Below, in pieces: positions 17,557-27,181 of a DNA stretch of 50,342 bases. Under the pieces are notes generated by a model. It did no database searches, was not told the origin of the DNA, and saw only the letters and a list, made by a program, of their open reading frames with translations. The DNA lies in contig WFWZ01000292.1 in assembly GCA_015490875.1 (NCBI GenBank), positions 1 through 50,342 on the forward strand. The letters are read 5' to 3'. Origin of the DNA: Planctomycetaceae bacterium (GTDB lineage Bacteria; Planctomycetota; Planctomycetia; Pirellulales; Pirellulaceae). A program made the position numbers and the translations under genes. Position 1 is the first letter of the stretch. Every line of letters starts with the position of its first letter.

Positions 17557-18489
17557 TTAGCGGCCGGTCGTCCGGCCACGCCGCTTGGCGAGGACCTCGC
17601 GCAGCCGCCGTTGCAGATGCTGCAAATCTTGCTCGAGCCGATCAAGTCGGTCGGCCAGGAGCGAGTCGTCAAACGAACCGCGATCGGGTTCGATGAGCAC
17701 CGCCGGACCGATGCGAAGCACACAGACCGCTTCGCCGGCCGGAGGCTCCTGAAGCCAATGCCGAAGCTGGCGAGCCACCGGGTCGTCAGTCCAAGTCGGC
17801 ACCAGTTGCCGCAGGCGCTCCTCTAGGTCGGAAGGAAGCGAAGCGGCACTCCCGCCCCTCCAACGCACCTCCCGAACGGGGAGCCACACTTGGCGGCCGC
17901 GCTCGAGTGCCACCCCGTACCACCGTTGGCGCTCATCGATGGGAGCCCCCGCTTCCCGCAGAGCCGTCCACCACAGTCCGGAGTCTTCACGCCAAGCCTG
18001 GGCTAGCCGTTGGTCCGTAGGCGAATAAACCGGCACGACGGCACGGCCCGCCGAGCTGTCGACAACAAGCTGCCACGGCCCGTCGTCCCTTGGGACGGAA
18101 GATGACGGGGACGCCCGCTCGGCACTCGGTTTTGGAGCGTTCGCGGCCTGCTTTGCCTGGTGCCACTTCGGAGTGTCCGGTTCGAGGCGGGAGCCCAACA
18201 AGATGCCGAGCAGCAAAGCGGCGAGTGTGGTCAGGCCTGCCAACACCGAGCTTCGCCAACGCCCTGAGGTGGCCCTGCCGTAGTGGGCCGGAGGGTTGTG
18301 GGGTGAGGCCGCGAGGGGCTGGAGTGTTTGCTGCCACGCTTGAGCCTCGAGGAAGGCAAGTGCGCACTGTTTCCACCCGGCGGGCGTCGTTTCGATGGCT
18401 TTGACGAGTTCGCGCACCTCCTCGGGCGAGAGTTCACCGTCGACCAGACGATCGAGTTCTGATGGCGGGAGATGGGTAGGGCAAGTCAT
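17557..18489 (-). CDS. Membrane anti-sigma factor-like protein
   Basis: A 310-aa protein. The N-terminus LDRLVDGELSPEEVRELVKAIE is an anti-sigma domain opening without a complete zinc motif, followed by one transmembrane helix near residues 83-102 and a large extracytoplasmic region ending in a coiled coil (LLADRLDRLEQDLQHLQRRL). It follows the sigma gene at 7 bp, so it is the likely cognate regulator. Convergent with sppA, 37 bp apart. Confidence 0.75.
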   Translation of the reverse strand: MTCPTHLPPSELDRLVDGELSPEEVRELVKAIETTPAGWKQCALAFLEAQAWQQTLQPLAASPHNPPAHYGRATSGRWRSSVLAGLTTLAALLLGILLGSRLEPDTPKWHQAKQAANAPKPSAERASPSSSVPRDDGPWQLVVDSSAGRAVVPVYSPTDQRLAQAWREDSGLWWTALREAGAPIDERQRWYGVALERGRQVWLPVREVRWRGGSAASLPSDLEERLRQLVPTWTDDPVARQLRHWLQEPPAGEAVCVLRIGPAVLIEPDRGSFDDSLLADRLDRLEQDLQHLQRRLREVLAKRRGRTTGR

Positions 18490-18496
18490 GACACGA

Positions 18497-19117
18497 TCAA
18501 GGGGCTGGAGGACAGGAGACGTCGGCGGCCACGCGGCCGCTGGTGTCCGACCGCGACGAAGACGAAAACGATGAATCGGCCAGCTGGGCGAGTTGGGTTC
18601 GCAGCCGACAGCGGGCTCGGTGTAGGCGAGATTCTACGGCACTCGTAGTGACTCCCAGGTGCCTAGCCAAGTCTCGGTACGACCATCGCTGCGTGTACTT
18701 GAGCAGTAGGATTTCGCGGTCGCGTGCCGAGAGGGCTCCCAGTGCTTGCTGCACGAGTTCAGCGCGTTCTCGGTGCAGCAGCCAAGCGAGCGGCTCAGGA
18801 GGGGCGTCGCTGGCTGACCCTTTCGCGGCTCTGGCTTCGCGATACCGTTCCAGCAGCCTGCGACGCCGACCGCACTTGCGCCGAAAGAGGAGGGACTGGC
18901 GCACGGCGAGCTGGTAGAGCCATGGGGCGATCTTGGTGGCGTCGAGCAGGGGGGAACGTTGGGCGAGCGCGGCGACCGCAACCTCTTGCATCACGTCGTC
19001 GACATCCTGCGCGTCTCCGACGCGCGCATAGACGACCCTCCGCAGCCACGACTCGTGCTGCGCCAAAGCAGCGCCCCAATCGAGCGCCGTCACACTTTCT
19101 GAAGAGGTCGAGGACAT
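18497..19117 (-). CDS. ECF RNA polymerase sigma factor
   Basis: About 206 aa. Region 2 (SWLRRVVYARVGDAQDVDDVMQEV, then APWLYQLAVRQSLLFRRK) and region 4 (LSARDREILLLKYTQRWSYRDLARHLGVTTSAVESRLHRAR) are clear. ATG 19117 is chosen because AAGG lies about 6 nt upstream; the frame is open to 19189. The C-terminal tail is serine-rich (SSFSSSSRSDTS). The next gene encodes its likely anti-sigma factor. Confidence 0.87.
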   Translation of the reverse strand: MSSTSSESVTALDWGAALAQHESWLRRVVYARVGDAQDVDDVMQEVAVAALAQRSPLLDATKIAPWLYQLAVRQSLLFRRKCGRRRRLLERYREARAAKGSASDAPPEPLAWLLHRERAELVQQALGALSARDREILLLKYTQRWSYRDLARHLGVTTSAVESRLHRARCRLRTQLAQLADSSFSSSSRSDTSGRVAADVSCPPAP

Positions 19118-19433
19118 CAGTGCCTTGATAGGCTGTACCCGAACTTCCGGCTGCAGGCCACACATCCGAAGATGGCACCTCACCGGCAAGTGGCGTCACA
19201 CGCTCGAAAGGTAGCCGCCGACGCGCCAATCTTGCTCAATGATTTCCATTTTCGCGGAGAATCGACTCACCACGCAACGTTTTCAAGCCGACGGTTTCCC
19301 CGTGCAACAACCCATCCTCCAGAGTAGACACTGCGAGACGGCCGCACCATAATGACGCTCGAGGATGAGCGGAATTGGCAAGGCGGTCGACAGCTCCCTG
19401 CGTCGGTCTCAATGGGTATCAAGGAGCACACTC
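19118..19433. other. Divergent intergenic region
   Basis: Holds the outward promoters of the ECF sigma pair and the epimerase gene. No promoter stood out clearly, and no small gene is apparent. Confidence 0.4.
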
Positions 19434-20696
19434 ATGGCGAGTTGGACGATGGTTCGCGGACGGCTCGGGACGGCATGGCTGATCGCAGCGTGGGGGGCGT
19501 TGCTGTTGGTGACGGCCGGATGCAACTCGAAGGACGAGGAGATCGTCTTGCCGCCTCCTACCGGAAACCAGCCGCTCGAACCTGACGTGGTCCCCGAGGA
19601 TGAGGAGCCGACCGTGGAATCCAAAGTGAAGGTTACGGCGAGTGTTTTTGGGAAGCTCCCTGATGGCCGCGAAGTGAAGAAGTACACGCTCGACAACGGC
19701 ACGATGTCCGTGGACATCATCGAATGGGGGGCGACGATTGTGGCGATGCGCGTGCCCGACCGCAACGGCAAGCTCGAAAACGTCACGCTCGGTTTCCCGA
19801 ACTTGGAGGGATACTTGCAGCGACACCCGTATTTCGGTTCCACGGTTGGCCGTTACGCCAACCGCATCGCTCATGGCAAATTCACTCTCCAGGGGAAGAC
19901 CTATCAATTGACACTCAACGATGGCCCTCACCATCTGCATGGCGGCAAGGAGGGATTCGACCACAAGCTCTGGTCGAGCCGGTTGACCGAACCAGGCGAG
20001 AACTTCGCCGGGGTTTCGTTCGACTACACGAGTCCCGATGGGGAGGAAGGATACCCGGGAACGCTCATGGCTTCGGTCGTCTACACGCTCACGACAAACA
20101 ACGAACTGGGTATCCAATTCCATGCGCAGACCGACCAGACGACGATCGTCAACTTGACGAACCACGCCTATTTCAACTTGGCCGGTGCCGGGAAGGGGAC
20201 GATCCTCGATCATCGCCTCACCATCGTGGGCGACCGTTACCTGCCGGTAGACGACACGTTGATCCCGACGGGGGAATTGGCTTCGGTGGAGGGGACGCCG
20301 TTCGATTTTCGCAAGGCTTATGCGGTGGGCGAGCGAATCGGAGAACTGAAAGGGGACCCGGGGGGGTACGACCACTGCTTCGTGCTGACGGGGAAGCGAG
20401 ACGAAGCGGGCATCCGCTTGGCAGCGAAACTCGAGGATCCCGCGTCGGGGCGCATCCTCGAGGTGCTCACGACGCAGCCCGGCTTGCAGTTCTACTCGGG
20501 CAACTTCCTCGACGGGAAGCCGGAAAACGGCGGGTATCCCAAGCATGGCGGCCTGTGCTTGGAAGCCCAGCATTATCCCGATTCTCCGAACCACAAGGAC
20601 TTTCCGTCGGTCGTTTTGGGGCCTCGCGGGGACTACCAGCAGGTCATCGTCTACCGGTTTTCCTTGGCCGAAAGCCCCGAATCGTCCGGGAAATGA
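19434..20696 (+). CDS. Lipoprotein aldose 1-epimerase (galactose mutarotase)
   Basis: A 420-aa protein. ATG 19434 has AAGGAG 7 nt upstream; earlier in-frame ATGs are not needed. The N-terminus is a lipoprotein signal with lipobox VTAGC, then a disordered P/E-rich linker. The catalytic domain has NRIAHG, HHLHGG, NLTNHAYFNL (catalytic His), DHCFVL and LEAQHYPD (catalytic Glu). Mutarotases are usually cytoplasmic; this one is predicted to be exported and lipid-anchored. It would interconvert anomers of aldoses, consistent with polysaccharide use outside the cytoplasm. Confidence 0.9.
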   Translation: MASWTMVRGRLGTAWLIAAWGALLLVTAGCNSKDEEIVLPPPTGNQPLEPDVVPEDEEPTVESKVKVTASVFGKLPDGREVKKYTLDNGTMSVDIIEWGATIVAMRVPDRNGKLENVTLGFPNLEGYLQRHPYFGSTVGRYANRIAHGKFTLQGKTYQLTLNDGPHHLHGGKEGFDHKLWSSRLTEPGENFAGVSFDYTSPDGEEGYPGTLMASVVYTLTTNNELGIQFHAQTDQTTIVNLTNHAYFNLAGAGKGTILDHRLTIVGDRYLPVDDTLIPTGELASVEGTPFDFRKAYAVGERIGELKGDPGGYDHCFVLTGKRDEAGIRLAAKLEDPASGRILEVLTTQPGLQFYSGNFLDGKPENGGYPKHGGLCLEAQHYPDSPNHKDFPSVVLGPRGDYQQVIVYRFSLAESPESSGK

Positions 20697-20814
20697 ACCG
20701 GCTCGAACGGTGCTAGCAACGCCCGGCGAGGTCGGTTATGTGAGCTGCCCCACAGAGAAAAGCCACCTTTTCGGGGGATTTTGGCGGTTCTTGGCAGCAA
20801 AGCTCGGAAATGGC

Positions 20815-20842
20815 TTGATGGGGGGTCGAACAGGGGTACAAT
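20815..20842 (+). promoter_or_regulatory. Likely sigma-70 promoter of the DUF1559 gene
   Basis: TTGATG (20815-20820) and TACAAT (20837-20842) are separated by 16 bp, about 100 bp before the ATG at 20940. The leader would be about 90 nt. Confidence 0.5.
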
Positions 20843-20939
20843 CGATCCCGGTTAAGCAGGCGTTCGTTGGGGCTCGGTTTTGGGGCCTCCAGTGAAACGG
20901 TTTTGAGGATCGTTCGTTTTCCTTTTCGGAGTCGTAAGT

Positions 20940-22100
20940 ATGTTGGTACAACCTTCTCTGTCCCGACGTGGAAGCCGCAAGGGTTTCACGCTTGTCGAGC
21001 TGCTGGTGGTGATCGCCATCATCGGTATCTTGATCGCTCTGTTGCTTCCGGCTGTGCAGATGGCTCGCGAAGCCGCTCGCCGTCTGCAGTGCACCAACCG
21101 CCTGAAGCAGGTCATGTTGGCGACGCTCAACTATGAAGACGCCAACAAGGTGCTGCCACCGGGGAACGTCCACGAGTTCAGCCATCAGCTTTTCAACACG
21201 CAAGGCAAGTACCTCCCGCTGTATGAGAATTACTTTTGGCTCGAGGATCCCCAGTGGTACAACCATGGGACGTACATCGGTACGATCGCGTACATCCTGC
21301 CCTACCTCGAATTGCAGGACATCGCGAACAAGATCATGGTCGAGATGAATGTCCGCAAGTTCGTCAATGGCCCCGAGGATTATGCCAACGGCACGTTGAT
21401 GAAGCCCTATTGCGGCGCCTTTTGGCAGGCGCCTGCCAATCCGCGTCCGGACACGACGTGGCACATCGCCGGGGCGAGGATCGACTCGCTGGTTTGCCCC
21501 ACGACCGATGCCTATCAGCAGCCGCGTCGGAATTTCTTCATTTCGTTCTGGGCTCCCGTTTGCGGCCCAGTGCGTAGGGGCATGGGCGGCCTGTTGTTCC
21601 ACCACGACCATGACCTGCTCGGCCGAACCAACTACGTCAGTTGTGCGGGGGCTCTCGGTCGGTGCCGCGGTTACAGCGGGTACTGGTCGTACTTCCAGGG
21701 GATCTTCGCCAACCGGACTCGGACGCGAGTCGGAGATGTCCAGGACGGCATGTCGAACACGCTCGCCTTTGGTGAGACGATCGGTCACCGTCCGCAATGG
21801 GTGCAAGCTCGCAAGCAACTCGAGTGGGGACCGCCGGCGTGGATCACGGCCGGATCGCTGCCCACGGCATGGAATATCCGTTATTCCTTCCGGATCGGTA
21901 GCCGGATCTACCAGCGCGAGCAGAACTGGTATCAGTACAGCTCGGACCATCCGGACCTCGTGATGTTCGCCTATGCGGACGGTTCGGTCAAAGCCGTGAA
22001 TGCTTCAGTGGATCGGCTGAGTTTCCGGTTGGCTTCGGGTATGCGAGACGGCAATGAAAGAGGCTATCGTAAGCCCAACTGGGATGCGCTTGGCTTCTAA
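20940..22100 (+). CDS. DUF1559 prepilin-like protein (H-x9-DG)
   Basis: A 386-aa protein with an N-terminal type IV prepilin methylation site, [21 protein letters not shown], cut after the Gly and followed by a hydrophobic helix and AREAARR. The C-terminus has H-x9-DG (HPD, then ADGS), the diagnostic of the planctomycete DUF1559 family. Known: these are hugely expanded pseudopilin-like proteins thought to be exported through a type II secretion/pilus-like route; function unsettled. Followed by a strong terminator. Confidence 0.92.
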   Translation: MLVQPSLSRRGSRKGFTLVELLVVIAIIGILIALLLPAVQMAREAARRLQCTNRLKQVMLATLNYEDANKVLPPGNVHEFSHQLFNTQGKYLPLYENYFWLEDPQWYNHGTYIGTIAYILPYLELQDIANKIMVEMNVRKFVNGPEDYANGTLMKPYCGAFWQAPANPRPDTTWHIAGARIDSLVCPTTDAYQQPRRNFFISFWAPVCGPVRRGMGGLLFHHDHDLLGRTNYVSCAGALGRCRGYSGYWSYFQGIFANRTRTRVGDVQDGMSNTLAFGETIGHRPQWVQARKQLEWGPPAWITAGSLPTAWNIRYSFRIGSRIYQREQNWYQYSSDHPDLVMFAYADGSVKAVNASVDRLSFRLASGMRDGNERGYRKPNWDALGF

Positions 22101-22450
22101 GAAGGATAATCATGCGGAGTTTCCTCGTGATCTCTCCTGATGGGTCTGCCGATAGGAGAGGTCGGCTTGAGGGCTCCGGGTCCGCCCATCGGCGAGTCGT
22201 GATTCGCGGGGTGGACAGCCGTTGAACCACTTCCGCGGTGGCGGGCCAACAGGCCCGCCACCGTTTTTTCACCTATAGTGGGGTCGTGGCCGTCGATCGA
22301 GAAACTCTGAGCTACCCTGGCGAGTCGGCGACGCGACTGGACTATTTCGAGCCCCACGGGATCGGTGACAGCGTCTCTCTTGAGCAGAGTGACGTGGCTG
22401 TCAGCCTCCCCACGGGTACCTGTTTCATGAGATGAGGAGACTTAAGAACG
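22101..22450. other. Intergenic region with terminator
   Basis: Apart from the terminator no feature was found. The 3' part must contain the promoter of the small lipoprotein gene, which follows the terminator by 181 bp. Confidence 0.4.
22236..22269 (+). terminator. Rho-independent terminator after the DUF1559 gene
   Basis: A perfect 12-bp stem (CGGTGGCGGGCC with its complement), 4-nt loop and six T residues. It lies 135 bp after the stop. Confidence 0.85.
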
Positions 22451-22633
22451 ATGAAGAAACTGCTGACGCTCCTGTTTGCTGTGGCGATGGTGCTGCCGGT
22501 GTTTTCGGGTTGCAATTCGAAGCCCAAGGTCGAGATTCCGGAAAATGCCACGCAGCAAGCTCGCGAGGGAGAGATGGACGCCGAGTCGCAGGCGACCAAG
22601 GCACCTGAATTGACAGAAGCAGACGAAGAGTGA
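22451..22633 (+). CDS. Small planctomycete lipoprotein
   Basis: A 60-aa protein: basic N-terminus, hydrophobic core, lipobox FSGC with the lipidated Cys at residue 21, then an acidic mature part. Small lipoproteins with this layout often follow DUF1559 genes in Planctomycetes. It stands between two terminators, so it is its own transcription unit; GAGGAG is present just upstream. Function unknown. Confidence 0.75.
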   Translation: MKKLLTLLFAVAMVLPVFSGCNSKPKVEIPENATQQAREGEMDAESQATKAPELTEADEE

Positions 22634-22695
22634 GCCGACGGTAGCCATCGTGCCTGGCCGAATTGTTGGCCAGCGCCTTTAGGCGAGCGACTCCG

Positions 22696-22726
22696 GGCGG
22701 ACCCTTTCCAGGGTCCGCCTTTTTTT
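22696..22726 (+). terminator. Rho-independent terminator after the small lipoprotein gene
   Basis: A perfect 10-bp stem (GGCGGACCCT with complement), TTCC loop, then seven T residues. Confidence 0.9.
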
Positions 22727-22956
22727 GTGGGACGGTTTTTCAGGATGGTGAGGCAGGATAAGTGGGAAAGGTGGGCTGTTCGGTTTGGCGGGATTGGGGA
22801 AAGCGCTGCAACTTTCTGGCAAACTTGCCGCCTCTTTTGGCCGAAATATGGCAGCAGAGGCTTATTGCCTCCGAAATCAGACCTCGAGGTCGGATGGAGG
22901 CGATCGGCCGATACGGGGCCCACGTGACGTTCCTATCTGGCTGGGAGATTCCCGCA

Positions 22957-23931
22957 ATGATTCGGTGGTTGGCGGCTGTTTGGTTGGCGTTGGTGGTAGT
23001 CCATCCGGCGTGGGGCCAATCGTGGGCGGTGAAGATGTTTCCCGTGCGCCAGCACAACTTTGGTACGGTCGCTCGCGGCGCCAAGGCGGAATACGCCTTC
23101 GAGTTCCAGAACCTCTACAAAGAGACAATCCACGTCGCTGGGGTGCGCGTCAGTTGCGGTTGCACGAGTGCTCGCGTCACGAAGGCGACGGTTCCGTCGC
23201 TGGAAAAAAGTTCCATCCTCGCCACGTTCAACACGCGGAGTTTCGTGGGTCAGCGAGGCGCCACGATTACCGTGATCATTGATCAGCCGTACTATGCCGA
23301 GGTGCAATTGCGGGTAGACGGCTACATTCGCAGCGACGTCGTGTTCGATCCCGGCGAAGTCGACTTCGGGTCGGTCGGAGCGGGCGAGTCGGTCGAGCGG
23401 CACATTCGGGTCGCGTATGCGGGAAGAAGCAGTTGGACGATCCAAGATGTGCGCAGTGCGAACGAGCATCTCGAGGTGGAACTCTCCGAGCCTCAACGGA
23501 GTCCAGGACGGGTCACGTATGACATGACCGTCCGCCTCAAGCCCACCGCACCGGTCGGCTTCTTTCAGGATCAGCTCGTCCTCGTCACCGACGATCGGTA
23601 CCAGGATCAAGTGACGCTCGCCGTCGAGGGGCGGGTCGTTTCGGCACTGACCGTCGCCAACGACCTGGTGTTGGGAACGGTTCGCCAGGGCGAGACGGTG
23701 ACGAGGAACCTCGTGGTTCGAGGCAAACAGCCATTCCGTATCACGGGTATCGAGTGCGACGACGACCGCTTCGAGTGCTCCACCGATTCGCAGTCCAAGC
23801 GTCTGCACGTAGTTACGGTGAAGTTTCAGGCTGGGAACGAGCCGGGGGACTTTCGGAATACCATCACCGTCCAGACCGATTTGCCCGGTGAACACGAGTG
23901 TCAGACTGTGGTTACAGGCACGGTCCGATAG
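22957..23931 (+). CDS. DUF1573 domain protein, secreted
   Basis: A 324-aa protein starting at ATG 22957, which gives a good signal peptide (IRWLAAVWLALVVVHPAWGQ). An upstream extension to 22762 is open but not protein-like. The N-terminal domain has NFGTVARGAKAEYAF and SCGCTSA, the DUF1573 signature of Ig-like ASH/MSP-type domains. Two more Ig-like repeats follow (VDFGSVGAGESVERHI; LVLGTVRQGETVTRNL). Common in Planctomycetes and Bacteroidetes; role unknown, probably envelope-associated. Confidence 0.85.
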   Translation: MIRWLAAVWLALVVVHPAWGQSWAVKMFPVRQHNFGTVARGAKAEYAFEFQNLYKETIHVAGVRVSCGCTSARVTKATVPSLEKSSILATFNTRSFVGQRGATITVIIDQPYYAEVQLRVDGYIRSDVVFDPGEVDFGSVGAGESVERHIRVAYAGRSSWTIQDVRSANEHLEVELSEPQRSPGRVTYDMTVRLKPTAPVGFFQDQLVLVTDDRYQDQVTLAVEGRVVSALTVANDLVLGTVRQGETVTRNLVVRGKQPFRITGIECDDDRFECSTDSQSKRLHVVTVKFQAGNEPGDFRNTITVQTDLPGEHECQTVVTGTVR

Positions 23932-23959
23932 GCGACCGTCGCAATATCGCCCCGGGATC

Positions 23960-25441
23960 TTACTGTTTGGGCAGGGCGTAGGGGACACCGCCCACGACGA
24001 TGCGCCCCGCTTCGCCGTTGTAGCCGGCGACGCGCATCGCCGGCTGATCGACGACGGTCCCAAGCAGAAGGATGCGAGAACCTTTGTGGTAATAGGCGGC
24101 GGGGTCGGCGAAACTGAGCACGCCGATCTGGGCTTTCTTGCGCGAGGCGAGCTTCACGGTGGTGACGAAGAGATGTCCGTGAGGCTCGATGCGGACGACC
24201 GTACCATAGATCAAGACTCCGTCGCGCGGTCGCTGCTTCTGAGCAAGATGCTGCGCGCTTTGGTTGCCGACGTAGGCCAAGAGTTTGGCATCTTCGGATA
24301 TCGCTTCTAGTAGCGCCGTCGCCCGCTTGGCCAACTCGGGGATTTCGGGCGCCTCTGGGTCGACGTAGACGGTCGTTTCCCCGAGGTCATAGAGGGCGGC
24401 TAGCAGTTCGCCTCGCACGCGGTCGCGAACGGCGGGATCGAGTTGCTCATCTTGAGCTAGGTTGTGCCATGTGTCCCAAGCCGATTCGGCCGCCCCCAGT
24501 GACCGCTCGAAATCGGCTGCCTCAAAATGCGGCGCATTGTAAACCCCGAGCATTTCTCCGTCCCCGGAAGTCATGGGGTCGGCGGGGGGAGCCGGCGAGG
24601 AGACCGGTTCCTGGGGTGTCGGGTGGGTACCCGCCGGCTGCTTGCGACGTGAGGCCCCGTTGTTCGCACGGGCGTCCCCTGTCGGCTTGTCCTCTTCGGC
24701 CAACCGATGATGGCGAGTCGCATCGGCGGAAGCCGAAACGGTCGTGGGGCTCCGCGGCGCGGAGGATGCGTTCTTCGAATCAGGTGTGTCTGCGAGACCC
24801 TCGCCCAAACGCGGCAATGGGGAAGAACCGGCCGTCGACGACGACTTACGGGGACGTTCGTTCGGTCGAGCCGGTTCCGGCGTCTCGGCCTCCTCTTCAT
24901 ATCCGGGGCGCAAATTGGCCGGCACGATCCACGGGGCATAGCGTCCCAAGGTGGGGCCGATGCCCAAGGGGTCCCGTTGCCACCTTCCGGGCAACCACAA
25001 AAGGATCATCGTGGCGGCCGGCACCGCCAAAAGGGCTCCTGCGACGATCTTGACCAGCTCGGCTTGGCGCCGGCCGGCGTCTGCGGACCGAGCTTGCCGC
25101 AGTACGCGGCCGGAAGGAGGTTCCGAGTCTCCTGTCACAAGGGACAAAGGTTCGGCCGTTTCGCCTTCGTCATGATCCCCTTCCTCACTTCCCCCCGGCG
25201 ATAAAAAACCCTCTTTCCCGTCTTCTTCCTGTTCCGCCATAGCCGCCAATTCGGCAAATGCACGCGACGTCGCGTCGGCCGCCTCGCTGGAGACGACTTC
25301 GAATGGCGGAGGAAGTTGCTCGAGTACTTCCTGTCCACGGCTCATCTCACCGCACCAGGGGCAGCGTAACTGAGCTTCCGGTCGCAGATCCGAGGGGACC
25401 TGGCACAAGTCACCACAATGGGGACACGGGGCAGTGTTCAT
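23960..25441 (-). CDS. Zinc-ribbon membrane protein
   Basis: About 493 aa. ATG 25441 is favoured, as GGAG lies 9 nt upstream; ATG 25456 adds five residues. The N-terminus is a zinc ribbon (CPHCGDLC, then CPWCGE), followed by an acidic region, one transmembrane segment near residues 131-151, a long P/S/E-rich linker and a C-terminal alpha/beta domain. Similar zinc-ribbon plus transmembrane proteins are common in Planctomycetes; function unknown. Convergent with the DUF1573 gene, 28 bp apart. Confidence 0.7.
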   Translation of the reverse strand: MNTAPCPHCGDLCQVPSDLRPEAQLRCPWCGEMSRGQEVLEQLPPPFEVVSSEAADATSRAFAELAAMAEQEEDGKEGFLSPGGSEEGDHDEGETAEPLSLVTGDSEPPSGRVLRQARSADAGRRQAELVKIVAGALLAVPAATMILLWLPGRWQRDPLGIGPTLGRYAPWIVPANLRPGYEEEAETPEPARPNERPRKSSSTAGSSPLPRLGEGLADTPDSKNASSAPRSPTTVSASADATRHHRLAEEDKPTGDARANNGASRRKQPAGTHPTPQEPVSSPAPPADPMTSGDGEMLGVYNAPHFEAADFERSLGAAESAWDTWHNLAQDEQLDPAVRDRVRGELLAALYDLGETTVYVDPEAPEIPELAKRATALLEAISEDAKLLAYVGNQSAQHLAQKQRPRDGVLIYGTVVRIEPHGHLFVTTVKLASRKKAQIGVLSFADPAAYYHKGSRILLLGTVVDQPAMRVAGYNGEAGRIVVGGVPYALPKQ

Positions 25442-25495
25442 ACTCGAGGGCTCCATTGCTGCCAGAAAGTCGGTGGTGCGGCACTCCCAATCACC

Positions 25496-26149
25496 CTATC
25501 CACCGAGGATGCTCCTGGGTTCGGAATCGTCTTGACCATGAGCCAGTATTTCATGGATCTCACTGATATTGTCTGCCATTTTGAAGAAAAGAACAATCGC
25601 TTCCATGACCAACCGAAATGCCAATTGGCTGATCACCCATCCCAATACCCCTAACAGGGTTATTCCCAGCCGCTCAGCAACCGTTTCAAACTCCGCCACC
25701 GTCCAAACAACGACAGCTTGACCGATCGCCCAGAAAGTCATACCGAGCGCCCCCATCATCCATAGGACGATGAGAAGATAGAGAGACAGGTTCTTATCGA
25801 ACAAGAGGAATTGAACGACCGGATTCGTTCGACGACTAGGGTTGCGTCGTATGGCAGTGTGAGCGGTTCGTTGACGAACGGATGTTCGAGACTGCTGGAC
25901 GACCGGCGCAGGATCGATCACGGGAGGCTGTTCGGCGGGAGGCGGTTCCGAGACAGACGGCTGCTGAGGCGAGTTTTTAGTAGCGGTCTCTTCCGGGACG
26001 CCAAGCAACAGTCGGACGGTCACCCAGTCCGATCCTCCTTCTTTACATACCTCGTCGTCAGCTGAAATCTTCCCCGACTCGTACAGCGTCCGAATTCGAG
26101 CTCGACTCATCGGCCCATACGTCCGACCGCCTCTGCGTACTCGCCACAT
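25496..26149 (-). CDS. GYF_2 (DUF4339) plus DUF4282-like membrane protein
   Basis: A 217-aa protein. The first 50 residues match GYF_2/DUF4339 (WRVRRGGRTYGPMSRARIRTL, then GKISADDEVCKEGGSDWV). After a proline-rich linker there are two transmembrane helices (VLWMMGALGMTFWAIGQAV; GITLLGVLGWVISQLAFRL), ending in MEAIVLFFKMADNISEI, as in DUF4282. ATG 26149 has GGAG 7 nt upstream. GYF_2 is thought to bind proline-rich partners. It is 54 bp upstream of the zinc-ribbon gene and probably co-transcribed with it. Confidence 0.78.
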   Translation of the reverse strand: MWRVRRGGRTYGPMSRARIRTLYESGKISADDEVCKEGGSDWVTVRLLLGVPEETATKNSPQQPSVSEPPPAEQPPVIDPAPVVQQSRTSVRQRTAHTAIRRNPSRRTNPVVQFLLFDKNLSLYLLIVLWMMGALGMTFWAIGQAVVVWTVAEFETVAERLGITLLGVLGWVISQLAFRLVMEAIVLFFKMADNISEIHEILAHGQDDSEPRSILGG

Positions 26150-26381
26150 AATGACACTCCGCACCTGCTGCTTTCGATGACTGATACGTTACCGAACGCG
26201 CTGATGCCAGCATTTTTCCCTCAGCGGGCTCTTCCAGGAGCTCAGGGGCCAAGAAGCCATTGGGCCAGCGAACCCCGATGTTTTCGGCTTTCCCGCTGAA
26301 AGCTCTTCCTGCCCACCATTTCCTTTGGCTGGATTCCTTCCCCCAATTGTAGTTCAGTGTAGTCCAGATTTCCTGGAGCGT

Positions 26382-27095
26382 CTAACGGCGTTGGGCGGAG
26401 GCCGCAGGCGGCTTCTTACCCAGAACGATTTCGACGGGAACCCACATGTGATCGAGATGGGCTTCCGCGATTTGGAATCCGGCATCCTCGAGTGCTCGGC
26501 GGACGTAGATCGGCCGGCAGTCCAACAGATTCGGAAAATGCCGGTGGGTCCACTCGAAGGCCTTCACCATCCATCCCGGTTTGCCTTCACGCGAAAGTGA
26601 GACCACTGCCAGACGTCCCTCGGGCTTGAGCACTCGGAGACATTCGTGCAGGACTTTCGGGATCTCCTCCGTTGGGAACAGTTCCAGGGTGAACGCCATG
26701 AAAATCCCGTCGAAGAAGGCGTCTTGGTAGGGTAGTTGAGCCGCATCGCCGATCGTCAGTTCGACTCGATCGGCCACTTCGGCCTTGGTAATTTCTTTGC
26801 GGGCCAGTTCCGCCATTTTGGGCGAGATATCGATGCCGTAGACGCGCCCCTCAGGGCCGACCGCTCGAGCCAGTGCCACCAGCGTGTGTCCGGTCGCGAA
26901 GCCGATCTCCAAATGCTGTTCGCCTGGTCGAGGATCCAGCAACTTCAGGCCTTTTTCGCGCATCGGCTGCTCGCTCCGCTCGGCGAGCAAGTCATACACT
27001 GACGCAATCTTGTCATAGTAGGCGCGTTGTTCTTCCTTGCTTTGCAATACCGGTAAGATGTCCCGATCCGCGGCTTGGTCGCCCTCGGCATTCAT
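26382..27095 (-). CDS. Class I SAM-dependent methyltransferase (UbiE/Coq5-like)
   Basis: A 237-aa protein. Motif I is HLEIGFATGHT, the acidic end of strand 2 YGIDISPKM, post-I TIGDAAQLPYQDAFFDGI, and LRVLKPEGRLAVVSLS follows. The opening QRAYYDKIASVYDLLAER is UbiE/Coq5-like. The substrate is unknown. ATG 27095 is preceded by AGAGGTG; a GTG start at 27104 adds three residues. It follows purN at 86 bp. Confidence 0.82.
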   Translation of the reverse strand: MNAEGDQAADRDILPVLQSKEEQRAYYDKIASVYDLLAERSEQPMREKGLKLLDPRPGEQHLEIGFATGHTLVALARAVGPEGRVYGIDISPKMAELARKEITKAEVADRVELTIGDAAQLPYQDAFFDGIFMAFTLELFPTEEIPKVLHECLRVLKPEGRLAVVSLSREGKPGWMVKAFEWTHRHFPNLLDCRPIYVRRALEDAGFQIAEAHLDHMWVPVEIVLGKKPPAASAQRR

Positions 27096-27181
27096 CGCCT
27101 TCACCTCTCGTTCGCTAGAGATTCATCGCCCCAATCACCATGCGTGATTCTAGGACAAAATGATCCATGAAGAAGCCTTGG

